DNA of 64,000 nt from Paenibacillus sp. sptzw28 (GCF_019550795.1 NZ_CP080545.1:113501-177500); one strand, 5' to 3'; counted from the stretch's first letter, positions 9,095 to 18,593 are shown. Translations and numbers: made by a program. The notes: a model not told the origin generated them from the letters alone.

Positions 9095-11191
9095 ATGAAT
9101 AAACCAGGTTCGCGGCAGAACGGCGGTAAGCGCCGGCTGCCGTTTCGCATTCGCGCGGAAATATGGCTTCCGCTGATGCGGCGTATTAAGCGCAGTCTTA
9201 TATATACCGGAGCCGGCTGCGGTCTGCTGCTCATCGCCGCCTTCGGATTTCTCTACTACCTGCACTCACAGGCCCTTCCGGCTGCTTCAATTAATCAAAC
9301 ATCGCAGATCCTTGATATGCAGGGAAACATCATCGATACCTTCCATACCGGCGAGAACCGGGAGTCCGTTCCGCTTAAGGCGATCTCGCCTTACCTGGTT
9401 GAAGCCACGCTTGCGATCGAAGACCAGCGGTTCTACGATCATATCGGTTTCGATATGAAGGGAATGGCTCGGGCAGCCCTGATTAATATCCAGAATTTGC
9501 GGGCGAAGCAGGGAGCGAGCACGCTGACCCAGCAGCTTGCGCGCAATTTATACTTGACACAAGAGCGGACATGGACGCGGAAAATAAAAGAAGCGATGTA
9601 CACGATTCAATTGGAAATGCATTATTCGAAGAATGAAATTCTCTCGTTGTATCTTAACCAAATCTATTACGGACACGGCGCATACGGCGCGGAGGCCGCG
9701 GCACAGCTCTATTACGGCAAGCACGCGTCTGAGCTCACGCTTGCCGAAAGCGCCATGCTGGCGGGAATTCCGAAGGGGCCTAAATATTATTCGCCGTACA
9801 TGGATATGAAGAACGCCAAGGACCGGCAGCGTACGATTCTCGCAACCATGGCTGATCAAGGCATAATTACGAAGGCCGATGCGAATAGCGCCGCCAGCGA
9901 GGTTCTGAAGTTCCAGCCGCTCGGCACGAATAAAAAGGATGGTATCGCCCCGTATTTTCGCGACTATGTCCGTTTGATAGCCGTAGATAAGCTCGGCATC
10001 GCTGAGCGGCTGCTAAGCGAGGGAGGCATACGCATTTATACTACGCTGGATCAGAATGCACAGCGGGCGGCTGAGGAAGCTGTGGCAGGCGGCATTCCCG
10101 CCGGTTCGGAGCAGCAGGCGGCCCTCGTATCCATCGATCCCCGCAACGGCTATATTAAGGCGATGGTCGGCGGACGTGACTATAAGGCCAACCAGTTCAA
10201 CCGCGTTTTTGCGAAAACCCGGCAGCCCGGCTCATCATTCAAGCCGATTTTGTATTTATCCGCACTTGAGGAGGGGGCAATGACGCCCGTATCCCGGTTC
10301 AAAAGCGCACCGACCGTCTTCACCTACGACGAGGGAAGGAAGACATATGCGCCCAGCAATTACAACAATAAATATGCGGGCGATTTTATCGACATGCGGC
10401 AGGCGATTGCAAGCTCGGACAATATATATGCAGTGAACACGATCATGGCGATCGGACCGCAGAAGGTTATCGACATGGCGCGCCGCCTTGGCATCGACAG
10501 CCCGATGAAGCCGGTACCGTCGCTCGCGCTTGGAACTTTCCCGGTAAGCCCCTTTGAGATGGCGTCCGCTTTCGGCACGTTTGCAGGCGGAGGCGTGCAT
10601 GCGGAGCCGACTGCGATTTTACGCATCGAAGACAGCAAAGGGCAAACGCTTTATGAAGCGCATCCTGAAGTCAGGCAGGTCGTAGACGCCGCTCATGCGT
10701 ATGTGCTGACAAGCCTCATGGAGAGCGTGTTCGATACCGGCGGCACGGGCAGCCGCGTCTCAGCGATGATTAAGCGGCCGGTGGCGGGGAAGACAGGTAC
10801 CACCGCAACCGATGCCTGGCTCGTCGGTTATACGCCGGAGCTATCCACGGCCGTATGGGTCGGCTATGACAAAGGGCGAAAGCTGACAACTGCAGAAGCG
10901 CACCGGGCAGCGCCGATATTCGCCTCGTATACCGAGAAAGCCCTTAGCGCCGTACCGCCGAAGATCTTTGAGATGCCGGGCGGCGTCGTGACCGTGTATG
11001 TCGACCCGAAAAGCGGCAAGCTTGCCGCCAAATCGTGTCCGGACAAGCGGCTGGAGACGTTCGTCAGCGGCACCCAGCCGACAGAAGTATGCGGAGAGCA
11101 TGGCGACGACGCGGCCTCGGCTGAAGGAGACGGCAGGGCGCATGGCGAGAAATCATGGTGGCAGCAGTTGAAGCGCTGGTGGACGGATTAA
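9095..11191 (+). CDS. pbpG: Class A penicillin-binding protein (PBP2d-like)
   Basis: Bifunctional peptidoglycan synthase of 698 residues. A basic cytoplasmic N-terminus is followed by one membrane helix (about 34-57), a GT51 glycosyltransferase domain with the catalytic EDQRFYDH near residue 110 and QGASTLTQQLARN, and a transpeptidase domain with SxxK (GSSFKP), SxN (SSDN) and KTG (GKTGTT). The C-terminal Asp/Glu-rich tail is short. Its divergence from speE and the nearby ywhD match the B. subtilis pbpG locus. A sigma-G-type promoter stands immediately upstream, so the protein probably builds germ-cell wall during sporulation. A strong hairpin terminator follows. Confidence 0.93.
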   Translation: MNKPGSRQNGGKRRLPFRIRAEIWLPLMRRIKRSLIYTGAGCGLLLIAAFGFLYYLHSQALPAASINQTSQILDMQGNIIDTFHTGENRESVPLKAISPYLVEATLAIEDQRFYDHIGFDMKGMARAALINIQNLRAKQGASTLTQQLARNLYLTQERTWTRKIKEAMYTIQLEMHYSKNEILSLYLNQIYYGHGAYGAEAAAQLYYGKHASELTLAESAMLAGIPKGPKYYSPYMDMKNAKDRQRTILATMADQGIITKADANSAASEVLKFQPLGTNKKDGIAPYFRDYVRLIAVDKLGIAERLLSEGGIRIYTTLDQNAQRAAEEAVAGGIPAGSEQQAALVSIDPRNGYIKAMVGGRDYKANQFNRVFAKTRQPGSSFKPILYLSALEEGAMTPVSRFKSAPTVFTYDEGRKTYAPSNYNNKYAGDFIDMRQAIASSDNIYAVNTIMAIGPQKVIDMARRLGIDSPMKPVPSLALGTFPVSPFEMASAFGTFAGGGVHAEPTAILRIEDSKGQTLYEAHPEVRQVVDAAHAYVLTSLMESVFDTGGTGSRVSAMIKRPVAGKTGTTATDAWLVGYTPELSTAVWVGYDKGRKLTTAEAHRAAPIFASYTEKALSAVPPKIFEMPGGVVTVYVDPKSGKLAAKSCPDKRLETFVSGTQPTEVCGEHGDDAASAEGDGRAHGEKSWWQQLKRWWTD

Positions 11192-11203
11192 GGTAACGAA
11201 GAT

Positions 11204-11242
11204 GAAACATCCCGCCATTTCACTAGGAAGGCGGGATGTTTC
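11204..11242. terminator. Bidirectional terminator between pbpG and the ABC operon
   Basis: A 13-base-pair stem (GAAACATCCCGCC / GGCGGGATGTTTC) with a 13-base loop lies between two convergent genes, serving pbpG on the plus strand and the ABC ATPase on the minus strand. Confidence 0.8.
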
Positions 11243-11245
11243 GCT

Positions 11246-12043
11246 TTATACCCCGAACACGATCTTGTCGTCTGCCAATTTACGGCCGCTGATTTGCTCG
11301 AATTCGCGAAGCAGCCGATCGACGGTGAGTTCTTTCTTTCGTTGTTCGTTTACGTCGAGAACGATTCGCCCCTTATCCATCATGATAAGCCGGTTACCCA
11401 GACGGATGGCTTGTTCCATATTGTGGGTGACCATCAGGGTTGTCAGCTTCATTTCGCTTACTATGCTTTCGGTAAGACGCGTAATAAGTTCCGCCCTAGC
11501 CGGGTCCAGCGCGGCCGTATGTTCGTCCAGCAGCAGAATTTCCGGGTCCGTGAAAGTCGCCATCAACAAGCTGAGCGCCTGACGTTCGCCGCCGGACAGC
11601 TGGCCGACTTTCGCCCGCAGCCGATCTTCCAGCCCAATGCCCAGCCTCTTTAACTGCCGGTGAAAAAACACCCGTTTCTTTGGCGTTACGCCTAGCCGGA
11701 GGCCGCGCGGCTTTCCTCGGGCATAAGCGATTGCGAGATTCTCCTCAATCGTCATATGCGGAGCGGTTCCTGCCATCGGGTCCTGGAATACCCGCCCGAT
11801 CCAGCGGCTGCGGCGGTATTCGGGCAGCCCATGAATGACGGTGCCTTCGATTCGCACTTCACCCGCATCCGGGGTCATAACCCCGGAAATAATGTTCATG
11901 AGCGTCGACTTGCCGGCCCCGTTGCTGCCTATCACCGTAACGAAGTCGCCGGCATTGAGCGTCAGGTTGATGCCCATCAACGCAATCTTCTCATCGACGG
12001 TTCCGGGGAAAAAAAGCTTGGAAACTTCAGATATTTGAAGCAT
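11246..12043 (-). CDS. ABC importer ATP-binding protein (TrpZ/BCAA-like)
   Basis: A 265-residue ABC ATPase with Walker A GSNGAGKST, signature LSGGERQ, Walker B EILLLDEHTAALD and H-loop VTHN. It is the last gene of a three-gene operon of lipoprotein, permease and ATPase, overlapping the permease stop by one base. The permease and binding protein belong to the TrpXYZ-type family, so a small organic substrate such as an aromatic amino acid is plausible, but specificity cannot be read from the sequence. The ATG at 12043 follows GGGAGGTGAG. Confidence 0.9.
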   Translation of the reverse strand: MLQISEVSKLFFPGTVDEKIALMGINLTLNAGDFVTVIGSNGAGKSTLMNIISGVMTPDAGEVRIEGTVIHGLPEYRRSRWIGRVFQDPMAGTAPHMTIEENLAIAYARGKPRGLRLGVTPKKRVFFHRQLKRLGIGLEDRLRAKVGQLSGGERQALSLLMATFTDPEILLLDEHTAALDPARAELITRLTESIVSEMKLTTLMVTHNMEQAIRLGNRLIMMDKGRIVLDVNEQRKKELTVDRLLREFEQISGRKLADDKIVFGV

Positions 12044-12969
12044 CAGCGCTCACCTCCCACTGATTGCTCCGATGACGCCACGGCTAGCTGGGCCGTACGT
12101 TTCTTCGCGACATTTCGCTGCTTCCAGGAGCGCTGCAGGGAAGGTACAACCAGCGCCACTATAACGATCAACGCTGTGATCATCTTTAAATCGGATGCGC
12201 TGAGCCATTCAGCGCGAAGTGCAAGCGCGACGATTATTCGGTACACGATGGAACCCAGCACGGCGGCTAATGTGGCAAAAAAGACGTTGCGCGCTCCAAA
12301 AATCGCTTCCCCGATAATGACCGAGGCGAGTCCGATTACGATCATTCCAAGCCCCATGGAAATATCGGCAAAGCCGTTCTGCTGGCTAATCAGCGCTCCG
12401 GATAATGCAACAAGGCCATTCGACAGACTGATCCCAAATACGATCGTGTTGTCGGTATGGGCGCCGAAGCTGCGGATCATTCGGGCGTTATCCCCCGTTG
12501 CCCGAAGCGCAAGACCAAGATCGGTGTGGAGGAACGCATCGAGCAGCAATTTGATCAACATTACACCGACTGCAATGAGCAGAATCCGAATACCTGTTGA
12601 AGAAATAGAGAAAAACGGAATATCGATGCCCAGCAGTGAAACGTTCGGCTTGCCCATTATTCGCATATTGATGGAATAAAGAGCAATCATCATGAGAATC
12701 CCTGAGAGCAGTCCGTTTATTTTTCCCTTCGTATGCAGAAGACCGGTGCATGCGCCTGCCGCCAGTCCTCCGCCGAATGCCGCCAGACCTGCGAGCCAAG
12801 GAGAGCAGCCTTGTGTAATTAAAGTAGCGGCTACCGCTCCGCCTATAGCGAAGCTTCCGTCCACGGTAAGATCCGGGAAGTCCAGAATGCGAAACGTAAT
12901 GTAGACGCCCAGCGACATCAAAGCATACAGTAAGCCGAGTTCAACCGCCCCATATAATGAATTGAGCAT
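12043..12969 (-). CDS. ABC importer permease (TrpY/BPD-transp-2 family)
   Basis: A 308-residue integral membrane protein with about 8-9 hydrophobic helices and the family signature near residues 170-180 (LALRATGDNARMIRSFG), typical of branched-chain-amino-acid type permeases associated with ABC_sub_bind lipoproteins. The N-terminus FPDLTVDGSFAIGGA is characteristic of that group. It lies between the binding protein and the ATPase; a hairpin in the gap to the binding-protein gene may reduce its expression relative to the binding protein. Confidence 0.9.
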   Translation of the reverse strand: MLNSLYGAVELGLLYALMSLGVYITFRILDFPDLTVDGSFAIGGAVAATLITQGCSPWLAGLAAFGGGLAAGACTGLLHTKGKINGLLSGILMMIALYSINMRIMGKPNVSLLGIDIPFFSISSTGIRILLIAVGVMLIKLLLDAFLHTDLGLALRATGDNARMIRSFGAHTDNTIVFGISLSNGLVALSGALISQQNGFADISMGLGMIVIGLASVIIGEAIFGARNVFFATLAAVLGSIVYRIIVALALRAEWLSASDLKMITALIVIVALVVPSLQRSWKQRNVAKKRTAQLAVASSEQSVGGER

Positions 12970-13015
12970 TCCTGCTGCACCTCCTTCTTGTAAACCAGCT
13001 CAAGTTGTAAGAAAA

Positions 13016-13043
13016 AGGAGTGAACGAAAGGACGCCCACTCCT
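13016..13043 (-). terminator. Intercistronic attenuating hairpin
   Basis: AGGAGTG / CACTCCT stem with a 14-base loop followed on the minus strand by TTTTTCTT, placed between the binding-protein gene and the permease gene. It looks like a partial terminator giving more binding protein than membrane components. Confidence 0.6.
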
Positions 13044-13052
13044 GCAAACCGG

Positions 13053-14099
13053 TTACTGGATCAGGTTTTGCGCTTGATCCATAACCGCATTTTTCATCTG
13101 ATCCGTAACTTCGATGCCCAACTCCTTAGCGGCCTTCAAATTGATTATCAGGTCCAGTTTATCAGGGACCGTCACTTTCATGTCGCCGGGCTTTTTGCCG
13201 TTCTTCAGAATTTCTGCAGCCATCTGCCCGACCTGATAACCATGATCATAATATTTAAATCCAACCGTTGCGAGAGCGCCCTTCTCGACAGTATCACGAT
13301 CGCTGGAGAAAAGAGGTATTTTATTTTCCTTCGACATTTGGAGGATTGAATCGACACCGCTGACAACTTTATTATCGAGCGTCAGGAAGAATGCGTCCGC
13401 TCGCCCTACCAACGATTGGGCGGCCTGTTTGACCTCCGACGTGTTGGTGATTGCCGCTCTAATGAGCTTGATACCGTGCGCGGCAAAATCCTTTTCCGCC
13501 CTGTCTGCCATGACAACCGCATTGGACTCTCCTTCGTTAATTACAAGACCGACGGTTTTGATTTTCGGGAAATTCTCCGCAATAAAGTTCACCAGCTTGG
13601 TTGTCGCTTCCGGGTTTGTGTCCGAGGCGCCGGATATATTACCGCCCGGCTTGTCCATATTGCTTATGATGTTCGAGCCTACCGGGTCCGTTACCGCGGA
13701 AAACAGGAGCGGCGTATCTTTCACTTTGTCTGCAAGCGCCTGTGCAGAAGGAGTTGCAATGGCCAGCACAAGATCGTTCTTCTCGCCGGCGATTTTCTGG
13801 GCGATGGACAGGTTGTTGGTCGGATCATCCTGTGCGTTGTTGTAATCTACTGTCAAATTTTTGCCTTCCTCAATGCCGTTGTCTTTCAATCCCGCAAGGA
13901 AGCCTTCCCGGGTGGCGTCAAGCGAAGCATGCTCGACAATTTGGGAAATGGCAATCTTGTACTGCTTTTGACTCGTATCGCCGGAATTTTGAGCCGTGTT
14001 TCCGCCGGAATCGACATTTTCGTTCTTCACTTTACCGCCGCAGCCCGCAATGATCAGGACGACGGTAAGCACAAGCGTGGGCCAAGTAAATTTGCTCAA
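13053..14099 (-). CDS. ABC importer substrate-binding lipoprotein (TrpX-like)
   Basis: A 348-residue lipoprotein with a basic start, hydrophobic signal and lipobox IIAGC near residue 20, followed by a low-complexity linker. The mature part fits the ABC_sub_bind family (about 60-340): KIAISQIVEHASLDATREGF, LAIATPSAQALADK, SAVTDPVGSNI, TVGLVINEGESNAVV. Several members bind tryptophan or tyrosine, but that is not proven here. Translation starts at TTG 14099, with GAGGAG about 10 bases before it. It is the promoter-proximal gene of the importer operon. Confidence 0.9.
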   Translation of the reverse strand: MSKFTWPTLVLTVVLIIAGCGGKVKNENVDSGGNTAQNSGDTSQKQYKIAISQIVEHASLDATREGFLAGLKDNGIEEGKNLTVDYNNAQDDPTNNLSIAQKIAGEKNDLVLAIATPSAQALADKVKDTPLLFSAVTDPVGSNIISNMDKPGGNISGASDTNPEATTKLVNFIAENFPKIKTVGLVINEGESNAVVMADRAEKDFAAHGIKLIRAAITNTSEVKQAAQSLVGRADAFFLTLDNKVVSGVDSILQMSKENKIPLFSSDRDTVEKGALATVGFKYYDHGYQVGQMAAEILKNGKKPGDMKVTVPDKLDLIINLKAAKELGIEVTDQMKNAVMDQAQNLIQ

Positions 14100-14202
14100 G
14101 ACTCGGGTCAGCTCCTCTCAAAATGGACTCAATCGGTAACCGTATAACGCGTCAAAGCTCCAAGCGACAACAGCACTATGTTCACGCTAATCTATTAGTA
14201 TC

Positions 14203-14231
14203 ATAATAATTTCCGGCCACAATCTCGTCAA
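14203..14231 (-). promoter_or_regulatory. Sigma-A promoter of the ABC importer operon
   Basis: TTGACG (14226-14231), 17-base spacer, TATTAT (14203-14208). No T-box or other riboswitch is recognisable in the leader of roughly 100 bases. Confidence 0.7.
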
Positions 14232-14290
14232 CCTATCATTATGTTATTGTGAAACGACGACGTAGTAGAGGTCATGCTTTAATCGTCTCA

Positions 14291-16042
14291 TTAGTTCCAA
14301 AGCTCCTGGAACGTTGCACATGACCTCAGCAGCTGCTCAGACGTCCCTTCCGCTTCGATTCTGCCGTCTTTTATCACTATAATATGATCCGCCTGGGCCA
14401 AAGCGGCCCGGCGATGAGATACGACGAGGCAAGTAGCGCCGCCGCGTTTGCGGTACAACCGTTCCCAGAGCTTCTGCTCCGTTTCGACATCGAGCGCGCT
14501 TGATAGATCATCGAACACATACAGCTCGGCATCCCGTACCAGCATCCGGGCAGCAGCCGTTCTCTGCGCTTGACCGCCGGAAAGCTTGACGCCGCGGGGA
14601 CCGATAATGGTATCGAGGCCGCCCGGCATCTGCGCAACATCATATTCCAGGACAGCCGCATGAAGCGCCTGATTCAAATTGTCTCCTTCTTCCGCTTCCC
14701 CAAGCAGAATGTTATTGCGCAGCGTATCGCTGTATAAGCGAGGAACCTGCGCCGTGTAGGCGCTTCTTGGCGGCACGAAGAAGCTGCCCGGGTCGGCCAC
14801 GGGCCGGCCGTTCCAATTGATCGTCCCTTCATCTTTGGGAAGCAGCCCTAGCAGCGTGCGCACGAGGGTGGTTTTGCCGGAGCCGATCGTCCCGGTGATG
14901 ACGGTAAAAGATCCTTTGCGTAAAGTGAGCTTTATGTCCGATATCCCTCTACCCGTATCCGGAAAACGATAGGATAATCCGGACACCTCCAAGCAGTGCA
15001 AAGGCTCGGAGCCGGCAGCCGCAGCCGCGGTTTGTCCTTTATCCGTGTTCTTGCGGAGCAAGAGCGATCCGGCGAATGTAAGCACCTTGGCCGGGGCGCC
15101 CTGCAGCAAAGCCGTCAAACGGTCGAGGGCTACGCTCATCTGCTTGAAATAGGTAAGAAATTTCCCGACATTCGTAATGAACTGTGTAACAAACGTCAAA
15201 TAGTAGACGAACAAGGCAAAATCGCCTACCGTAAACGTCCCCGCTTTCATCTTCTGTCCTGCCAGGAGCAGTATGAGTCCGGTCCCGATGTTGACCGAGT
15301 TCGAGAACACCGAGTCGAGCACCTCCCCCATCAACCGGTCCTTAAGCATCGTCCGCCGGCGGTCGTCATTGAAACGAACAAACCGGTTAATGACACGCTC
15401 TTCGGCGCCTGCAACCTGAATGGCCTGCACATTGCTGAACATTTCACTGATTGCGCCCGTCACACGGGACGTCGATTCACGGCTTGCCGCTCTGTATTTC
15501 TGCAGCCTAGAGGTCGCGAGCTGCGCGATCGTGACGACAACGACAAGCGGGAGGAAGACGAGCAGCGTCATTTGCGCATCGATACGGATGAGTATATAAC
15601 TGGACACGGCGGCAAAGCACGTCATCCCGAATACATCGACGGACCAGCTGGCCGCTTCTTCGGATTGATCGACATCATCGCGGAAATGACTGATCGCCTC
15701 GCCGGGCGAGCAAGGAATGGCGCGGGCTCCCGGTTGTTTAAGCACATGCTCCAGCAAATTGCGCCGCAGCATCATGCCCATGCGGAAGCGGAAATGCACA
15801 TCTGTAATAAAGCCGACTACGATCAGCATCATGCGGGCCAATGCCGCACCAAGCAGCAGGGAGACAATGCCCCAGGTGGTAAGATTTAAAGCCGAATTGC
15901 CCGTGAGAGAGTCGAAAAATTCCTTTGTTATGAGCCCGGGGGCTATCGGCGCCAAATAAATCAGGGTCCAAGCGACGGCATTTACGATATACCGGACCGG
16001 CCGGTACATCGTGAGGCGCCACAGAAACTGAAATGTCGTCAT
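14291..16042 (-). CDS. Heterodimeric ABC exporter, subunit B
   Basis: A 583-residue half-transporter: a six-helix exporter domain (about 1-310) and an NBD (about 350-580). The NBD has Walker A GTIGSGKTT and a canonical LSGGQ signature, but its Walker B reads LYVFDDLSSALD, with Asp where the catalytic Glu should be. The H-loop SHRR is intact. Its start codon overlaps the stop of the upstream half-transporter by four bases, so the two are co-translated and form a heterodimer. The Asp makes this subunit's own ATP site the degenerate one. Substrate is unknown; multidrug or peptide export is typical. Confidence 0.93.
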   Translation of the reverse strand: MTTFQFLWRLTMYRPVRYIVNAVAWTLIYLAPIAPGLITKEFFDSLTGNSALNLTTWGIVSLLLGAALARMMLIVVGFITDVHFRFRMGMMLRRNLLEHVLKQPGARAIPCSPGEAISHFRDDVDQSEEAASWSVDVFGMTCFAAVSSYILIRIDAQMTLLVFLPLVVVVTIAQLATSRLQKYRAASRESTSRVTGAISEMFSNVQAIQVAGAEERVINRFVRFNDDRRRTMLKDRLMGEVLDSVFSNSVNIGTGLILLLAGQKMKAGTFTVGDFALFVYYLTFVTQFITNVGKFLTYFKQMSVALDRLTALLQGAPAKVLTFAGSLLLRKNTDKGQTAAAAAGSEPLHCLEVSGLSYRFPDTGRGISDIKLTLRKGSFTVITGTIGSGKTTLVRTLLGLLPKDEGTINWNGRPVADPGSFFVPPRSAYTAQVPRLYSDTLRNNILLGEAEEGDNLNQALHAAVLEYDVAQMPGGLDTIIGPRGVKLSGGQAQRTAAARMLVRDAELYVFDDLSSALDVETEQKLWERLYRKRGGATCLVVSHRRAALAQADHIIVIKDGRIEAEGTSEQLLRSCATFQELWN

Positions 16043-17802
16043 GCCAGCACCTCCTCAAGACCCGCCGATAGCATCCGACTGAACCTGGATTCCGGGTCAG
16101 CGGCCAGCTTGGCGCGTCTTCCTGATTCAATAACTTCTCCATTCTCCAATATCAGAATGTGGTCCGCCCGCTGAACCGTTGCAAGACGATGCGCTATAAT
16201 AATGCATGAACGGCTGACAAGGAGCTTCCCGATAGCATTCTCGATCCGCTGCTCCGTGAGCGGGTCCAGCCTGGAGGAAGCTTCATCCATGATGACAAGT
16301 CCCGGATTGCTAAGAAAAACACGTGCGAATGCCAGCAGCTGCGCCTCGCCGGCAGACAAGCTGCCTCCTCCGGACGCCAGCTGCGTATCAAGCCCTTGGG
16401 GCAGCGAATCGTGCCAGCCGCCAAGACCGAGCTCCTCCAGTACTTCAATAATCCGACTATCGGGAATCCTTTCATCATAGAACGTCAAATTGTCGCGAAC
16501 TGTCCCCTCTATTATCTCGATGTTCTGAGTGACCAACGCGACTCGTTTCCTTAGCTCGCTTAGCTTGCAGCGGCGAATATCGGTGCCGGACAGCATTACG
16601 GTGCCTCGCTGCGGATCATAGAAGCGAAGCAGGAGCCGGGCCAGCGTAGACTTGCCGCTTCCTGTACGCCCAAGCAGCCCAAGCACTTCACCGGGCTTCA
16701 GCTCAAGCGCCAGACCATTGATTGTCGGGCGGCTGTCTTCGTCGTAGCTGAAGCTGACATTGCGGAACTCGACACCAAGCGGGCCTTCCGGCAGTGGGGC
16801 GCCGGGACCGTCGGGAATTGCCGACCTTATTTCGAACAGCTCCCGGATACGGAATATACTTGCATCGGCTTTCTGTAAATCTTCCATTTGCGTACGGATT
16901 TTCTCAATCGGCTTGGCTAAGAGCTCCGTATAGAAGAAAATCAAGTATACGGTGCCGAGCGACACGCTTCCCGCTTTCCATAAATAAGCGCTGATTGCGA
17001 AAGCCATGGCATTGCCGAGCGCGAACACGAGAATGGATGTGTTCCACATAGCGCAAAACCCGAGAAACGCCTTTATCCGCAGCGGTAGCATCTGCCGCAG
17101 CATGGCGTAGAAGCGCCCCATAACATATCCAGCCGCACCATTGGCGCGAATATCCTCCGTTCCCTCGAGCTGTTCGCCGATAAACCCGTAAAACTCGGCG
17201 TTCGCCTGACGCCACTGCGCCCACACGGGAACCGCAAACTTGCGGATCCATTGAATGGCGAATACGGCAAATAGGACAAAAACAGCTATCCCCGCACCGA
17301 TCAGCCAGTTTTCCCGGAACAGAAGAATAATGATACCGATCATAAGCAGAAGATTGCCGATCAAGTTGATAATCATGCTGGAGAAGAAATTCGCAAGCGC
17401 ATTGACATCGCCATCGACCCGCTCGATGATTGCCCCCGACGTGTGGGATTTATGAAAGGACATATCCAGCGATAGACAGTGTCTGGCCAAATCGCCGCGA
17501 AGGCGGTTCGTCGTCTTCCAGCCGACATTCTCGCTGAAGTATGTGGCGACGACCGAAACCGCTTGCTGCACAAGCGAGAACCCTATAAACAAGCAGGCGG
17601 CGATCAATAGCGGCTTCATCTCGCCCTTGGACTGGGCCGTATCGATGAAGTATCGAATGATTTGCGGATTGATGAGCTGCATTGCGATCGAGGCCGCCAG
17701 TAGAAAGGCTAAGACGATCAAGGTGCCCCGCTGCGGGAGCAAGTAGCGCCGCAGCAGGTCGCTGTATTGTTTAAGCGAGTTCTTTCTCTCATCCCGCTTC
17801 AT
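16039..17802 (-). CDS. Heterodimeric ABC exporter, subunit A
   Basis: A 587-residue half-transporter with six membrane helices (about 25-310) and an NBD. Walker A is GRTGSGKST and Walker B LVIMDEASSRLD keeps the catalytic Glu, but the signature is LSAGE instead of LSGGQ. This is complementary to subunit B: Walker A/B of this protein with LSGGQ of the partner makes one consensus ATP site, and the other is degenerate, as in BmrCD-type exporters. The ATG at 17802 follows GGGGAGG. It is the first gene of the two-gene operon. Confidence 0.93.
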   Translation of the reverse strand: MKRDERKNSLKQYSDLLRRYLLPQRGTLIVLAFLLAASIAMQLINPQIIRYFIDTAQSKGEMKPLLIAACLFIGFSLVQQAVSVVATYFSENVGWKTTNRLRGDLARHCLSLDMSFHKSHTSGAIIERVDGDVNALANFFSSMIINLIGNLLLMIGIIILLFRENWLIGAGIAVFVLFAVFAIQWIRKFAVPVWAQWRQANAEFYGFIGEQLEGTEDIRANGAAGYVMGRFYAMLRQMLPLRIKAFLGFCAMWNTSILVFALGNAMAFAISAYLWKAGSVSLGTVYLIFFYTELLAKPIEKIRTQMEDLQKADASIFRIRELFEIRSAIPDGPGAPLPEGPLGVEFRNVSFSYDEDSRPTINGLALELKPGEVLGLLGRTGSGKSTLARLLLRFYDPQRGTVMLSGTDIRRCKLSELRKRVALVTQNIEIIEGTVRDNLTFYDERIPDSRIIEVLEELGLGGWHDSLPQGLDTQLASGGGSLSAGEAQLLAFARVFLSNPGLVIMDEASSRLDPLTEQRIENAIGKLLVSRSCIIIAHRLATVQRADHILILENGEVIESGRRAKLAADPESRFSRMLSAGLEEVLA

Positions 17803-17822
17803 TCCCGTTCCTCCCCATGTAA

Positions 17823-17851
17823 ATTTTAGAATTTGCGATAAGGCACATCAA
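17823..17851 (-). promoter_or_regulatory. Sigma-A promoter of the ABC exporter operon
   Basis: TTGATG (17846-17851), 17-base spacer, TAAAAT (17823-17828), close upstream of the start codon. Confidence 0.55.
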
Positions 17852-17960
17852 CTATTTTCCAATTGTACCACATTTCCTGGAAGTGCCAAGAACAAATGTT
17901 CCAGTATTTATAAAGGATTGTACCGGCAGTTGCTGCCCGGTATCACTAGGCAAAGGCGCC

Positions 17961-17985
17961 AAAAAAGGAGCCTCTCGGCTCCTTT
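17961..17985 (-). terminator. Terminator downstream of ywhD
   Basis: AAAGGAGCC / GGCTCCTTT stem with a TCTC loop; on the minus strand it is followed by TTTTTT. Confidence 0.85.
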
Positions 17986-18044
17986 GCTGCTTGGCACACT
18001 ATAAGGCTTACTTCATTAATGAAGCGCGGCTGCGACGCGGCATG

Positions 18045-18593
18045 TCATTCCGCCAGCGCCTTCTTCAGCTCCTCCGGAGAGCGGTCCCACCACTCCTGAT
18101 TATTCGATATCAGCAGTCCCCGCAGCGCGGCTTTCTCTTCGGAACCGAGTTCGCCGAGCACAAACCGCCGTTTAATGGCGTAGTCGAGATTGTTAACATG
18201 CTGGGCGAGGATCTTCCAGCCCCTCCGCGCTTCCGTATCGACAAGCATCGGACAAGCGGTCGCTCCGGCGTAATAGGAGCCTTCTTCATTACGGTCCACG
18301 GCGACCCAAACGATCCAGCAAAGCCGGCCATTCGGCACATCTTCCTTATTCGGGCTGAACTTGATGCCCTTCTCCACCTTGCTCTTCGCATGCATGGCCC
18401 CTACATCTATATAAGCCTCTCCGTTGTCAATAATGACGCAGGATACGGCGCTGAGGTCAATGGTGCCCGCTCCGAATCCCCGGTGCTCTTTATTGCTCAC
18501 CACATTAAGCGACAGCTGTTTCTTTTCCTTCTTCTCCGGTACGGACGAAGCCGCGTTATCCGGCGTTTGTCCTTGACCTTGCTCTTCCGTCAT
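18045..18593 (-). CDS. ywhD: YwhD family protein
   Basis: A 182-residue soluble protein with the YwhD core: GFGAGTIDLSAVSCVIID, YIDVGAMHAKSKVEKGIKF, PNGRLCWIVWVAVDRNEEG, ACPMLVDTEARRGW and the C-terminal WDRSPEELKKAL. The first 30 residues are a polar, low-complexity extension compared with B. subtilis YwhD. The ATG at 18593 is preferred because the longer upstream frame is Gly/Ser/Arg rich and lacks a good ribosome site. Function is unknown. In B. subtilis ywhD is next to pbpG; here the two ABC systems separate them. Confidence 0.9.
   Translation of the reverse strand: MTEEQGQGQTPDNAASSVPEKKEKKQLSLNVVSNKEHRGFGAGTIDLSAVSCVIIDNGEAYIDVGAMHAKSKVEKGIKFSPNKEDVPNGRLCWIVWVAVDRNEEGSYYAGATACPMLVDTEARRGWKILAQHVNNLDYAIKRRFVLGELGSEEKAALRGLLISNNQEWWDRSPEELKKALAE

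Noticed and set aside
14100..14290. Tryptophan T-box upstream of the TrpX-like lipoprotein
   Set aside because: Looked for the GGTGG element and a terminator; none is present. The leader is short and unstructured by eye.
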